In this document: positions 1 to 8,087 of the stretch, piece by piece | Layout of the letters: every line of letters starts with the position of its first letter | Numbering within the stretch: the stretch's first letter is position 1 | Notes under the pieces: generated by a model | What the model was told of the DNA's origin: nothing | The model's input: the letters and a program-made list of their open reading frames with translations, nothing else | Databases searched by the model: none | NCBI RefSeq assembly: GCF_963678635.1 | Contig: NC_087070.1 | Coordinates: 30,344,390 to 30,408,389 of the forward strand | Direction: 5' to 3' | Origin: Symsagittifera roscoffensis | Taxonomy: Eukaryota; Xenacoelomorpha; Acoela; Convolutidae | DNA: 64,000 nucleotides | Program-made: the position numbers and the translations under genes

Positions 1-1223
1 TCTTAGCAATTTGAATAGTTAATTTTTTTTCAAACTGAGATATTTAAGCTGATGTTTTTGAAATTCATAGAGCTTCAGCGTGATATATTTATTGCTTTTT
101 CTTGAAATTTTGAATTTCAAAACTTAAATCGCCAAAATTTTTTTCGGTTTCATTATTCTTTTCTATTTTCGAGCTGTCCGTTTGTAACGTTTGTTTTTTT
201 TCGAAACATTTTGTCAATTAAAACATTATTCCTACGCTTTCTCTCTGGTTAATAAGTGTCATTGAAAGTAAAAATATCACCGATATAAATCGAAACGTTT
301 TTTTTTTCAAGAAAGTTCTTGAATTTTGTTCGCGCTAAAATTTGATTTCCAGCGGCTTGATTTTTTTTATATTGTTGCTGTTACGAAATACCATACGCAA
401 ACTCATATTTGCTACTGGAGCACTTGTAAGTAAGCCATATTTTACCATAAGAAAGTTGAACCTTACTGAAGTTTCCTGAATTATCAATGTCATCTTTCGA
501 GTACTGGGTGGATAAAATAAAAAAGGGAGGTCAAACGATTCAAACTAAAAAAAACATTGATTTTTTTGATTATTTTGCATTGTTTGCAATTTGAATAATC
601 TGTTAGATTTTATTTATTTAAAAATTTACAATACAAACGAGTGAAAAAAAACATCAAATGATAAAAAACTTAAAAAATGGTTTTGCTGAGAGGTAATAAT
701 AAGTTTCTGGCAAAACACTTCAAAATACTGAGCTGATCTAGAAAAAAATACAAATTCTGTTCGGTCAAATAGCTGCCCATTTTTTCTTTTGGCTTGTTCA
801 GCTTCGTTCCAGTCTTCCCTTTGATTTTTTCCCAAACTAATAATATAAAAGTCTGTTTAAAATGAATTTTCAGGTTAAAAACTGCATCAAAAGATGTCAG
901 CGTGACCAGGTGAACAAAAATTTACAACAATTCTGACATGCAAAATGCCATCTGAACAATTTTGGTCTGTAAACTTACGAGGGGTGGAAAATGGAAAAGA
1001 GCCGTTTGGTCAGAGAGTTGGCATTTTTGTTTGAATCATAACTTCATCCAGCTATGCTTGGAGAGTTTCACGGTTTTAACTGTTCAAGATTTTAAGAATT
1101 TTTAATTTCAGCTGCGAAATTGAAATTGCGTCGATTTCATTTTTTTTGCTGCACTCGTTTCCATTTTTTAAATGAAATGTTTGCATACACTTGATTAAAA
1201 ATTGAACTACAACACAAAGCTTT
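1..1223. other. Left flank of the Polinton, no gene seen
   Basis: AT-rich flank with many T and A runs. No open frame here looks coding; the longest, on the minus strand around 626-835, has no recognisable motif and biased composition. The last six bases before the element (1224-1229) form the left target-site duplication. Confidence 0.6.
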
Positions 1224-1229
1224 GATCAC
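1224..1229. repeat. Left target-site duplication GATCAC
   Basis: The sequence GATCAC lies directly before the first base of the left terminal inverted repeat. The same six bases follow the last base of the right terminal repeat at 19441-19446. A 6-bp duplication is the known signature of Polinton/Maverick integration by a retroviral-type integrase, so this pair fixes both ends of the element. Confidence 0.95.
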
Positions 1230-1459
1230 AGTAGTTTTGTATCGTGTCCCGGATCCTAAGGGGGGGTCCTTCCTAAGGGGGGGTCCTCACGTAAAGCAAA
1301 ATCCTAGGAAAGGGGTCCTTGATTTTTTGGAGGACCCCTATCCTAGGATTTTGTAAACGAAAGAAATTTTCCACCCAAAAAGCAGAAGACCCCCTACTTA
1401 GGATCTTGCTAAGTTTAGCTTAACAACAAGGGACACGATACAAAATTCTTTCTAATTCC
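1230..1459 (+). repeat. Left terminal inverted repeat
   Basis: Begins AGTAGTTTTGTATC and is a close inverted copy of 19216-19440. The repeat is itself full of nested palindromes built on TCCTAAGG, TCCTAGGA and GTATCGTGTCCC. Its outer part (from about 1238) and inner part (to about 1443) are reverse complements of each other, so one strand can fold into a long branched hairpin. Homology to relic copies at 28350-28528, 35218-35432 and 38815-39024 continues past the repeat into the first gene. Confidence 0.93.
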
Positions 1460-1744
1460 AATTTTTGGGGTCCTAATTATTGGTCCTGGTTAATCATATG
1501 AATCATATTAAATGTTATATTTGTTTCGGGCAAATGAACTTTCGACCTAGTTGAAATTTGTTAGTGAACGGGGAATTGACTTTTATGGTATATAATAAAA
1601 ATGCGCCGGCCAATTTGGCAGCGTAGCTTAACTGTTGGCAGCAGTAAACTAATTCCTTAACTTGACCTAAATTTTATGGTAAAAAGGCAGTAAATTGAAA
1701 TTACTCTCAAAAGGCGGCGGCCGTTTCTGGGCAAAATATACCAA
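1460..1744 (+). promoter_or_regulatory. 5' untranslated and presumed promoter region
   Basis: No open frame of note. This stretch, including the GC-rich GGCGGCGGCCGTTTCTGG at about 1713-1730 and the sequence around 1624-1649, is repeated in inverse orientation in the decayed copies at about 26.36, 27.69, 32.03, 33.49 and 34.95 kb. It therefore belongs to the Polinton. A promoter role for the first gene is inferred only from position. Confidence 0.45.
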
Positions 1745-2314
1745 ATGATAAATTTGACAAATTTTGAAATAAGAAAAATGAAATTAGAGGGAACTTGGTG
1801 TACTGAAGATATTGATAATGAACATTTACAATTAAGAGTGTTTTCAACCGCAGAAAAAAACTCATTTTTCAAATTTTGTAATGAACGCTACGTCGTCTTC
1901 CTCGAAAGGGCAAAAGAAATTTCAAAGAAAGAATACGAGTTAATTTTCAAAGAACAATTTTATTTGAGTGAGCTTCAACAAATCTCTTGGTGCATTTCTA
2001 CAAAACAACAGTATGGTACTGTGAGCGATTTGAATTTTGCTGATTATGAAAACGTATTCGACTATTCGTTTGATTTTACCTCAAAAAGGGTTGATAAAGA
2101 CTTGGAGAGAAAAATCCGTCTATGTTTCAACAAGCTATCAAAATACAAAAAACTTCCGGTGGTTTATTTAATTATTTACCACCGTTATCTTAATGAGACT
2201 AAATGGTATTTGCAAGGTCACTTTTATTTCCACTGGCTTGAAATTCAGCAGGTTGGAGAGGTGTTGGAAAAAATAAATAATGAAATTGCAAAAAAGCAGA
2301 GTAACTCCTATTGA
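1745..2314 (+). CDS. Polinton first gene, unknown protein (189 aa)
   Basis: I do not recognise the function. The protein is moderately charged, without a signal peptide or membrane segment, and has an aromatic-rich C-terminal third. The ATG at 1745 is the first start after the 5' region and gives a frame open to 2314. It overlaps the next gene by 35 bases. It is clearly part of the element, because at least six degraded copies occur in the minus-strand relics between 25.8 and 38.7 kb, where the central part (around FSTAEKN and FDYSFDFTS) can still be followed. The position next to the terminal repeat suggests an early gene; that is inference. Confidence 0.75.
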   Translation: MINLTNFEIRKMKLEGTWCTEDIDNEHLQLRVFSTAEKNSFFKFCNERYVVFLERAKEISKKEYELIFKEQFYLSELQQISWCISTKQQYGTVSDLNFADYENVFDYSFDFTSKRVDKDLERKIRLCFNKLSKYKKLPVVYLIIYHRYLNETKWYLQGHFYFHWLEIQQVGEVLEKINNEIAKKQSNSY

Positions 2315-2714
2315 TTTGAAAATAATTCACGAAATTTATACGTCTTTGAAACAAACGTATCCTGATAATTCTAACCGACGCAACTATTTTCTAGCTGCAT
2401 GTTCTCTGTTTTTTGTTAGTTCTGATAACCTTAACTACGACATTTTAATTAAGTTGAGACCTTATGGTGGCTTGATTGGTATTGATAACTCTTCCTTGGA
2501 CAAATACTTGAAAAATTCCAAAATTTTACGATTGCACGCTAATTTGCACGATGCGGCCGGATTTATACACGAATTTTATAAACAGGGTCCCACGTACTGT
2601 TACATGTTGCCCTGGAACTGTAACAACAGCTTATTGGGACATTTGAGTGGAATAGCGTTCTGCCTTTTCATTAAGTTGAAAAAACCAGAAGTTTATCATT
2701 TACTAGAATGCTAG
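2280..2714 (+). CDS. Polinton second gene, unknown protein (144 aa)
   Basis: The frame starts with ATG inside the end of the first gene and ends seven bases inside the third gene, so the three are probably translated from overlapping transcripts. Near residues 90-125 it has the pattern LHDAAGFIHEFYKQGPTYCY followed by GHLSGI. I associate this pattern, from memory and weakly, with hypothetical proteins in arthropod mobile elements. There is no signal peptide or clear membrane segment. Function unknown. Confidence 0.6.
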   Translation: MKLQKSRVTPIDLKIIHEIYTSLKQTYPDNSNRRNYFLAACSLFFVSSDNLNYDILIKLRPYGGLIGIDNSSLDKYLKNSKILRLHANLHDAAGFIHEFYKQGPTYCYMLPWNCNNSLLGHLSGIAFCLFIKLKKPEVYHLLEC

Positions 2715-3277
2715 GCGAGAGATCAGTTGTGCTTGACGTGGAAGGCTTTCGTTACAAGAAAAACGCCTTTGTGGTTAAAGAATTAGCAATAACAACTTCA
2801 GACTACAGCGATCGACTCATTTTCCTACCTCCAGTGAATTTCAATATACTACCAAAACTTGAACAAAAAGCTTACAACTGGTTAACAAATTATTTACACG
2901 GTCTCCATTGGGAAAACGGTGATTATCTTTATATAATCTTGAATCAAATACTTCAGAGTTTTGTGCTGAGAAATCCCGGTGCCGTTTTTTACGCTAAAGG
3001 AAAAGAAAAGACAGAGTTTTTGGCCAAGTACTTGGACCGAAAGATTGAAAACCTAGATGATTTGGGCTGTCCTCGGGTTGAAAACTTATATTTTAAAAAT
3101 TATCCAAGTTGCAATAAACATATTCCACATTACAACTCAAGGAATTATTGTGCCCTGAAGAAAACCAAGGTTTTTTATGATTGGTTGAAAAATGAACAAC
3201 AGCGAGAGATCAGCGAAAGTGGAGACATACCTATCACCAAATTCAATGCTTTGTGCGTGGATGACTCCAGAGGGTGA
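2708..3277 (+). CDS. Polinton third gene, possible RNase-H-fold nuclease-like protein (189 aa)
   Basis: The N terminus reads VVLDVEGF (residues 7-14), then KELAI near 23-27 and HGLHWENG near 65-72. This spacing recalls a family of metazoan mobile-element proteins with a DnaQ/RNase-H-like start (D-x-E on the first strand); that is recollection, not a search result. A Cys/His-rich part (residues about 135-150) follows. The gene overlaps its upstream neighbour by 7 bases and the next frame by 86. Segments around residue 55-90 and the last 30 residues recur, degraded, in the minus-strand relics at 25-35 kb. An inactive or divergent exonuclease is one possibility; function is uncertain. Confidence 0.6.
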   Translation: MLGERSVVLDVEGFRYKKNAFVVKELAITTSDYSDRLIFLPPVNFNILPKLEQKAYNWLTNYLHGLHWENGDYLYIILNQILQSFVLRNPGAVFYAKGKEKTEFLAKYLDRKIENLDDLGCPRVENLYFKNYPSCNKHIPHYNSRNYCALKKTKVFYDWLKNEQQREISESGDIPITKFNALCVDDSRG

Positions 3278-3533
3278 TATTAAAATTTCATTAACGAGAA
3301 TAGAGCGTATTGATTGCAGTGGCCAAATTGTTCAGAGGAAGGAGCAAATAATAATTTCCGAAGAAGAGTTGTCTACGTTGAAGAGGTTTTTTCCAGTTAT
3401 TGATCAATTTGTATACTTCCAGAGATTCAAGTTTATCAGAAATGTTAGCCAGCAAGCGAGGATTATATCTTCCCGAACTAGTCTTAGTACCCAAACGTCA
3501 GCCAGGAGTTCAGATGGATCTAAACAGCAGTGA
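3192..3533 (+). CDS. PC4/SUB1-like ssDNA-binding protein, copy 1
   Basis: The central part, from GDIKISL to the segment IIISEEELSTLKRF, has the layout of the PC4/SUB1 C-terminal domain: two beta strands, a turn with charged residues, a strand ending in an (I)(S/T)(L/S) motif, then an amphipathic helix. PC4 proteins bind single-stranded DNA and modulate transcription. The start is uncertain: ATG at 3192 overlaps the previous gene by 86 bases, and a later ATG at 3246 would shorten the tail. A second gene of the same type lies at 10767-11126, and the two share this pattern. The C terminus is Ser/Thr/Gln-rich. Domain assignment is by eye and moderately confident. Confidence 0.5.
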   Translation: MNNSERSAKVETYLSPNSMLCAWMTPEGDIKISLTRIERIDCSGQIVQRKEQIIISEEELSTLKRFFPVIDQFVYFQRFKFIRNVSQQARIISSRTSLSTQTSARSSDGSKQQ

Positions 3534-3696
3534 ATTGCCAGATGAGATTAAGACGATTGTGAAAGAGGATACTGTGAAGAAAATAATGTACTACAAAAAA
3601 ACTGCAAATATCCCAGCAAACTTTGTTTTAGAAATGCATGACATAAATGATAGAGATTTCACACGTTATGAAATTTTTTACTGTTCTCAAAAGTAA
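3442..3696 (+). CDS. Small unknown protein (84 aa)
   Basis: The first in-frame ATG is at 3442, and the frame overlaps the end of the PC4-like gene in another frame. The protein is basic at the N terminus and has no membrane segment. The overlap resembles other gene junctions in this element, which supports it being real, but I do not recognise it. The 72 bases after it (3697-3768) are non-coding. Confidence 0.4.
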   Translation: MLASKRGLYLPELVLVPKRQPGVQMDLNSSELPDEIKTIVKEDTVKKIMYYKKTANIPANFVLEMHDINDRDFTRYEIFYCSQK

Positions 3697-3768
3697 TTTA
3701 ATTTTTTACAAGCTTCATTCACAGAGAGAAAAAGTCTAACACAGTCTGTAGAATAAATAGTTTCTCAA

Positions 3769-4053
3769 ATGTCAGAAGCAACAACAGCAGTAGATGAACC
3801 TGACGCAACATTAGTAACAGAGTTTGTTTATAACGAGACAAACAGTGGAAAAAAATCATGGAAGTTTTGTAACAATGTAACTTTGCCAAGGTCTGAAGTA
3901 GTTTTTATTGCGCAAATGGTAGTAATTCTAATTTTACTAACTTTCTGCATTCTCAAGTTTTCTTTCACTAAATTAAGTTGCGAAGAAATGTCAGTTTGGT
4001 TCTCAATTTTATCAGGCTTGGTTGGTTACGTACTACCAAACCCAAGAATATGA
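3769..4053 (+). CDS. Small membrane protein conserved in Polintons (94 aa)
   Basis: An N-terminal hydrophilic part with two possible N-glycosylation sites (NET, NVT) is followed by one strong hydrophobic segment (about residues 46-66, VVFIAQMVVILILLTFCILK) and a second, shorter one near 75-88 ending GYVLPNP. The sequence LPRSEVVF before the first segment and the GY-L-P-NP end are typical of a small membrane protein that I recall next to the packaging ATPase in Mavericks and adintoviruses. Its role is unknown; a virion membrane or assembly role is only a guess. The stop overlaps the ATPase start (ATGA). Confidence 0.7.
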   Translation: MSEATTAVDEPDATLVTEFVYNETNSGKKSWKFCNNVTLPRSEVVFIAQMVVILILLTFCILKFSFTKLSCEEMSVWFSILSGLVGYVLPNPRI

Positions 4054-4751
4054 ATAAAGTGATTGATACTTCGACAAGAATTTTTATGGCGATAGTGGGA
4101 CCTTCAGGATCCGGGAAAACTGAGTTAATTTTGAAACTTCTGATGGGAAATACTTTTTACCCTAAATTTGGAACCGTTCTATATCTTTACAAAGAGATGC
4201 AACCTGCATTCTCAGAAAAAGTGTCTTCTCGCGAAGTGAACGTGGAGTTCATGAAATTCGACGGATTCGAATCTGTGAGAAAATTAGAAAATGTTCTTCT
4301 AGTTTTCGATGATTCATGTGAAGACATCTATAATGACAAGGAATTTGTTAGGTTAGCGACAGCGGGTAGACATAGAGGGATAGATGTAATATATGTTAAG
4401 CATAACTTGTTTCAACAAAGTCGATGGTCGCGTACGATTGATTTGAACACTTCACACATCATTCTGTTCAAATCGCCTCGCGACGTTCAGCAACTAGATC
4501 ATTTAGGAAGACAATTGAATGTATCAAAATTTTTGAGAAACTGTTACGAATTAGCTACCAGAGACTCTTTTGGACATCTTCTAATCGACTTTGACCCCCG
4601 TACATCAGATTGTTTGAGATATTGTTCAAATATCACACCACCTGGGCCAACAGTTTTTTATTTACCCTTATCTGAAGCAGAAACTACTCCAATCACAAAT
4701 GAAAAAGAAAAACTTATCTATTCTGCGGCATATGGTACAACTGAAACCTGA
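4050..4751 (+). CDS. ATP: FtsK/HerA-type DNA packaging ATPase
   Basis: A 233-residue P-loop ATPase that in Polintons is thought to pump DNA into the capsid. Walker A is GPSGSGKT at residues 17-24. Walker B is VLLVFDD at 82-88. The following segment with AGRHRGIDVIYVKHNL and ILFKSPRD is characteristic of the adenovirus/Polinton-type packaging branch. The start is the ATG at 4050, which overlaps the stop of the membrane protein and places Walker A at the expected distance from the N terminus; an earlier open stretch in frame is rejected. The frame is intact. Degraded copies of its first 60 codons lie at 24790-24972 and about 29870-30050 on the minus strand, with the P loop destroyed. Confidence 0.93.
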   Translation: MNKVIDTSTRIFMAIVGPSGSGKTELILKLLMGNTFYPKFGTVLYLYKEMQPAFSEKVSSREVNVEFMKFDGFESVRKLENVLLVFDDSCEDIYNDKEFVRLATAGRHRGIDVIYVKHNLFQQSRWSRTIDLNTSHIILFKSPRDVQQLDHLGRQLNVSKFLRNCYELATRDSFGHLLIDFDPRTSDCLRYCSNITPPGPTVFYLPLSEAETTPITNEKEKLIYSAAYGTTET

Positions 4752-5004
4752 CCAGCTAAGAAGATTAATTAGAAAAACTTCAAATCGTGAGATCATAACA
4801 CTTATTTGTGAATGTTTGCTCAATGTAGTCAATGGAAACGTACCCGTTAAAATCGCAAACATCGAACGATTCGAGACAGCATACAAATACTTAATAACTC
4901 CAAAAACCAGTGTTGTCAAAAAACGTGCGATTATTTTGAGTAAAGAAGGCTTCCATTTAGTTCGACAAATACTTTATTATTGTTACAAGTACCTCACAAC
5001 TTAA
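4699..5004 (+). CDS. Small basic Polinton protein (101 aa)
   Basis: A strongly basic protein that overlaps the ATPase end by 53 bases and shares its last base with the next ATG (TAATG). It contains LICECLLNVVNGNVPV around residues 34-49 and a C-terminal KEGFHLVRQIL. I recall this combination, a leucine-rich GNVP block followed by a K-x-G-F tail, from small proteins encoded beside capsid and protease genes in Mavericks and related elements. A DNA-associated core function is inferred from its charge and context. Confidence 0.65.
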   Translation: MKKKNLSILRHMVQLKPDQLRRLIRKTSNREIITLICECLLNVVNGNVPVKIANIERFETAYKYLITPKTSVVKKRAIILSKEGFHLVRQILYYCYKYLTT

Positions 5005-5447
5005 TGATGACTGCTGAAGAATTCATTCTAATTCCGAAACACTTATATGTTAAAGAGCAGCCACATGCTGCACGTGTTCTTCATGATAATAATATTAAAC
5101 ATAAAAATGCTCAACTGTCCTATCTTAACCGGCTTAGACCCCAATTATCTCCACAAACTAGTAAGACTACTGCAACGAAGGAAACATTTACGGATAATGT
5201 TGAGCCCCAACAAAAACAGCTTAAACTGTTAACGGACGATGAAGAAGTACCGGTCGAACGTGTTAAAGACGAAATACTAGAAGAGAAACACAAAAGACAG
5301 ACCGAAAGCATTTTAGGACAGTTACAAGTTTTAGAAGACAAAAAATTTGTTAGAGCAAAAACCGTACTTGAAATCATTGAAAATTCAGAAAGAGTAACCA
5401 TAAACCGTGACAACGAGGTGATATATGTAGATAAAGTACCAACATGA
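5004..5447 (+). CDS. Polinton structural/scaffold-type protein, ends at an in-frame TGA
   Basis: Starts at the double ATG 5004/5007, immediately after the previous stop. The N terminus has FILIPKHLYVKEQP and the block KHKNAQLSYLNRL, which I recognise from Maverick proteins. A charged coiled-coil-like middle and a globular part beginning KTVLEIIEN follow. The frame meets TGA at 5445-5447. The same frame then stays open without a stop to 5864 and first reads a hydrophobic, plausibly coding stretch of about 40 codons before the integrase start. Relatives normally continue past this point, so the TGA is either a nonsense mutation or a readthrough site (context TGA CTT). Function is inferred as structural. 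Confidence 0.65.
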   Translation: MMTAEEFILIPKHLYVKEQPHAARVLHDNNIKHKNAQLSYLNRLRPQLSPQTSKTTATKETFTDNVEPQQKQLKLLTDDEEVPVERVKDEILEEKHKRQTESILGQLQVLEDKKFVRAKTVLEIIENSERVTINRDNEVIYVDKVPT

Positions 5448-5570
5448 CTTAAAGCTACAATATTTTTATACGATATACAACAACCAACGAAAAAATTACA
5501 CAATCCGGCGTTCATTAACATTTTAACTGCTCTCAACTTGAATGAAAACCTGGTAATAAATCGAAATGCC
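5448..5570 (+). other. Open continuation of the scaffold-type frame after TGA
   Basis: In the frame of the preceding gene, codons 5448 to about 5570 read a coding-like segment (containing YDIQQPTKK and NPAFINILTALN), and the frame remains open to 5864 while overlapping the integrase N terminus. It has no ATG near its start. This looks like the natural C-terminal part of the upstream protein. Confidence 0.45.
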
Positions 5571-6785
5571 AAACACGCGGTTCAGTCAGCGTCTATTAAC
5601 TCTCAAGAGAAACGAGAACTCGGACTCTCAAGAACCCACTCAACGTCGCCCACTTGGCAGGAAAAAAGAAGTGCAAACCTTAAGAGAAGTAAAAAACACA
5701 AACGAAAAAGTCTCAGCGGTAATAGAAAAAGCCAAAACCAAAAACGTGAAAAAGAGTCAGAAGAAGGCTCTGACTCATACGGAACGCCCCATAACGATTC
5801 AGATTCTCCAACGTCAGAAAAGACGAAGGCGCAAACAAAACAATGGGAAAATTACCAAGATTGAAGAAAAATTGTTGAAAACTAAATACAGTGACAAAGG
5901 TCCCGCGTTATTTGGTAGTGTGAACAACTTGATAAAAGCAAGCAATTTGTCGCGAAAGAAAGTTAAACACTTCCTTCATACTGAACCTGCTTACACGAAA
6001 TATCGAACTGTGATCCGAAAAACGCCGCGACTCAAGGTCATAGTTTACGATATCGACGAAATCTGGTCATTAGATCTGGCCTTTGTTGATAAACTTGCCC
6101 AGTACAACCATGATGTTAAGTATCTGCTTGTTGCAGTTGACTGCATGTCCCGCTATCTCAGAGTGCAACCCTTGAAATCAAAGTATGCTACTACAACAGC
6201 AGAAGCGTTCAAACTAATGATAACGACAAAACAACCGGAAAAAGTATGGGTGGACAAGGGCACAGAGTTTAAAGGGTCCTTCGAAGCATTATGTAAAAAA
6301 AAGGCATAAACACTTATGGCACAGAGAGCGAGAAAAAGTCCGCATTCGCTGAGAGAAATATCCGTTCCTTGAAAAATCTTATTTATAAGTACTTGGAGGA
6401 TAAATGGACTTACTCATACATTGACAAATTGCAAGATTTTGTCAATGCAATTAATTCGAGAACAAATCGTGTCACAAATCTTGCACCAAATAAAGTAACT
6501 AAAACAGATGTTCCTCGCCTGATTTCATTAAGAGCAGAACAGTCTTTGAAGTTAGTTCGACGTCCAAAGCTTTATGTTGGTGATTATGTTAGACTTGCCA
6601 AAGTAGACATACGTTTTCGCAAGGGTTACAAACAATCGTTCACCGATGAAGTGTTTGAAGTGTTTGACATACCAACACGAAATCCCCCAACATACAATTT
6701 GATTGATTCTAACAGAGAACCGATTGAGGGAAAATTTTACGAGTCTGAACTAATTCGCGTTCTGGAGAAGGACAATCATGACTGA
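5566..6785 (+). pseudogene. INT: Retroviral-type integrase, frameshifted in an A8 run
   Basis: The rve-fold integrase would insert the element and create the 6-bp duplication. The first ATG (5566) opens a basic N-terminal region, then a zinc-binding-like/helical part, then the catalytic core: first acid in IWSLDLAFVDK, second in WVDKGTEF, third in AFAERNIR, with 33 residues between the last two acids. A C-terminal SH3/chromo-like part starts near KLYVGDYVRL. The frame breaks at the eight A residues 6295-6302: upstream codons use one frame and hit TAA at 6307, downstream codons continue in the -1 frame to 6785. All catalytic residues are present across the two frames. An assembly homopolymer error, a recent mutation or recoding would all look like this. 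Confidence 0.9.
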
Positions 6786-7673
6786 GGGCACTTCCAACAG
6801 CCTTTTCACCCATAATGTTTACCCTTCCTTCACAATTACCTTAGTTTCATCTGCATCAATGAACGTTTTTAAAGATAACACTCTGGCCAACTTCAAAAAT
6901 CTCCTGAGTGAAGAAATAAATTTGCAAGGTGAATGGAGAGTAGCAGTTACAGAAATTACTTTCCCTACTCAGATAAACAACGTAACTGACAACAACATTG
7001 TGTACTACAAAAAAGATCGGGTTATAGCAAGCATGAAAGTTGAGAAAGACAAGATCTCCAGACCTTACCTTGGAGAAACAGCAAAAATAACAAAAGGAGA
7101 ATATACGAGCATTGATCAAATACTGGACGAGATTCGTCGAAAGACAGAATTAGAGAAATTGGATTACGTAATAGATCCAATAACCAAACATCTTTCCTTA
7201 TGGCTGCATTATTGGGAAGGTATAACTTTTTCAAGCCCGCAAATTCCTAGTCTACTTGGATTCAAAGGCGTCAGAGATGGAACTGGTTATCATATAGGTT
7301 ACAAACAAGGAAGCACGAAACATAGCACATTCTCTACCCAAGATCTTATTGCTGACTATTACGTTGATGTATGCGCTGGTACTCAGCTTATGTTTATTTA
7401 TCTGGACATAATTCATTATCAAATAGTCGGAGACACAAAAGCACCCCTCTTACGAGTCATTGATACAAGTCGTCGAGTGAAAAACGGTTACGCATGTACA
7501 ATTGAACCGAATCATCGTAAAGTGTTTTTAGAAGTTTGGATTTTAAAAAACTTTTGGTCAATAATATTTCCAATATTTCTGTGAACTTGCGCACAGAAAC
7601 TGGAGGACTTGTTCCTTTCGCTGGAGGGGGAAAAGTTGTTCTGACTTTGAAATTTCAAAAGTTTAGCAATTGA
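6778..7673 (+). pseudogene. mCP: Penton-like minor capsid protein, frameshifted near its end
   Basis: The N terminus has FTITLVSSASMNVFKDN followed by LQGEWRVAVTEITFP, the classic start of the single-jelly-roll minor capsid (penton) protein of Polintons. The ATG at 6778 overlaps the integrase stop by 8 bases. The frame from 6778 ends at 7584 in an unlikely hydrophobic tail. Between about 7540 and 7556 (an A6 run then T4) the coding signal moves to the -1 frame and ends at TGA 7671-7673 after a strand-like tail with RTETGGLVPF and GKVVLTLKF, as expected of the family. It therefore has one frameshift close to the C terminus; the rest is intact. Confidence 0.85.
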
Positions 7674-7678
7674 TCAAA

Positions 7679-8087
7679 ATGGATTCATATTACCACAACC
7701 AAGCAAACCTACCACATTTCTCGGGGCATTATAGACAACGAGGCAGTGGCTTCGGTGCATTAGCCTTGGGAATAGGAAGAGTCGCACTTCCACTGGCTCG
7801 AAAATTTGTGATACCCGCGGCTAAAAAAAATCGGAAAAGAACTACTTCTTCAGGCAGCTCCAGAACTGATAGAAGTTGCAACAAAAAGAAAAAGTCCTAA
7901 GCAGGCACTCAAAAGCACCGTTAGAAAAACAATCAAAAAGCAAGTAGGAGGAGGAAGTAGATCTCGGAAAAGTCATCCGAAAAGAACGACGGCGTTTAAA
8001 CGAAAAACGAGACGCGTCATTCCCAGAAAACGAACTGCACAGAGAAGTCGCTCCGATTTCTTTACAAGGGTTAAAAATGATTTCTAA
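7679..8087 (+). pseudogene. Basic core / pVI-like protein, frameshifted in an A8 run
   Basis: Starts with ATG at 7679, six bases after the minor capsid stop. The N terminus YYHNQANLP, then GSGFGALALGIGRVALPLAR and KFVIPAAKK, is the usual glycine-rich amphipathic start of a small Polinton virion protein compared with adenovirus pVI or core proteins. At A8 (7823-7830) the frame shifts by +1. The downstream frame continues through a helical part and a strongly basic Arg/Lys-rich tail with GGGSRSRK to TAA at 8085-8087, overlapping the major capsid start. Without the shift the product would be only about 73 residues. Confidence 0.75.

Noticed and set aside
626-835. 69-codon minus-strand frame in the left flank
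   Set aside because: No motif, low-complexity composition, no neighbours or conserved copies.
1238-1443. Independent MITE at the left end
   Set aside because: The self-complementary block at first looked like a MITE also present at 19.2, 28.4, 35.3 and 38.9 kb, but it coincides with the Polinton terminal repeat, bounded by the target duplication and continuous with Polinton 5' sequence in the relics.
3978-4049. Earlier start for the packaging ATPase
   Set aside because: The 24 extra codons overlap the membrane protein and use a non-ATG first codon in context; the ATG at 4050 overlaps the upstream stop as at other junctions and gives the usual distance to Walker A.
6295-6310. Programmed -1 frameshift in the integrase
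   Set aside because: The A8 run could slip, but no downstream structure is evident, and other genes here show homopolymer shifts in both directions, so an indel or sequencing error is simpler.
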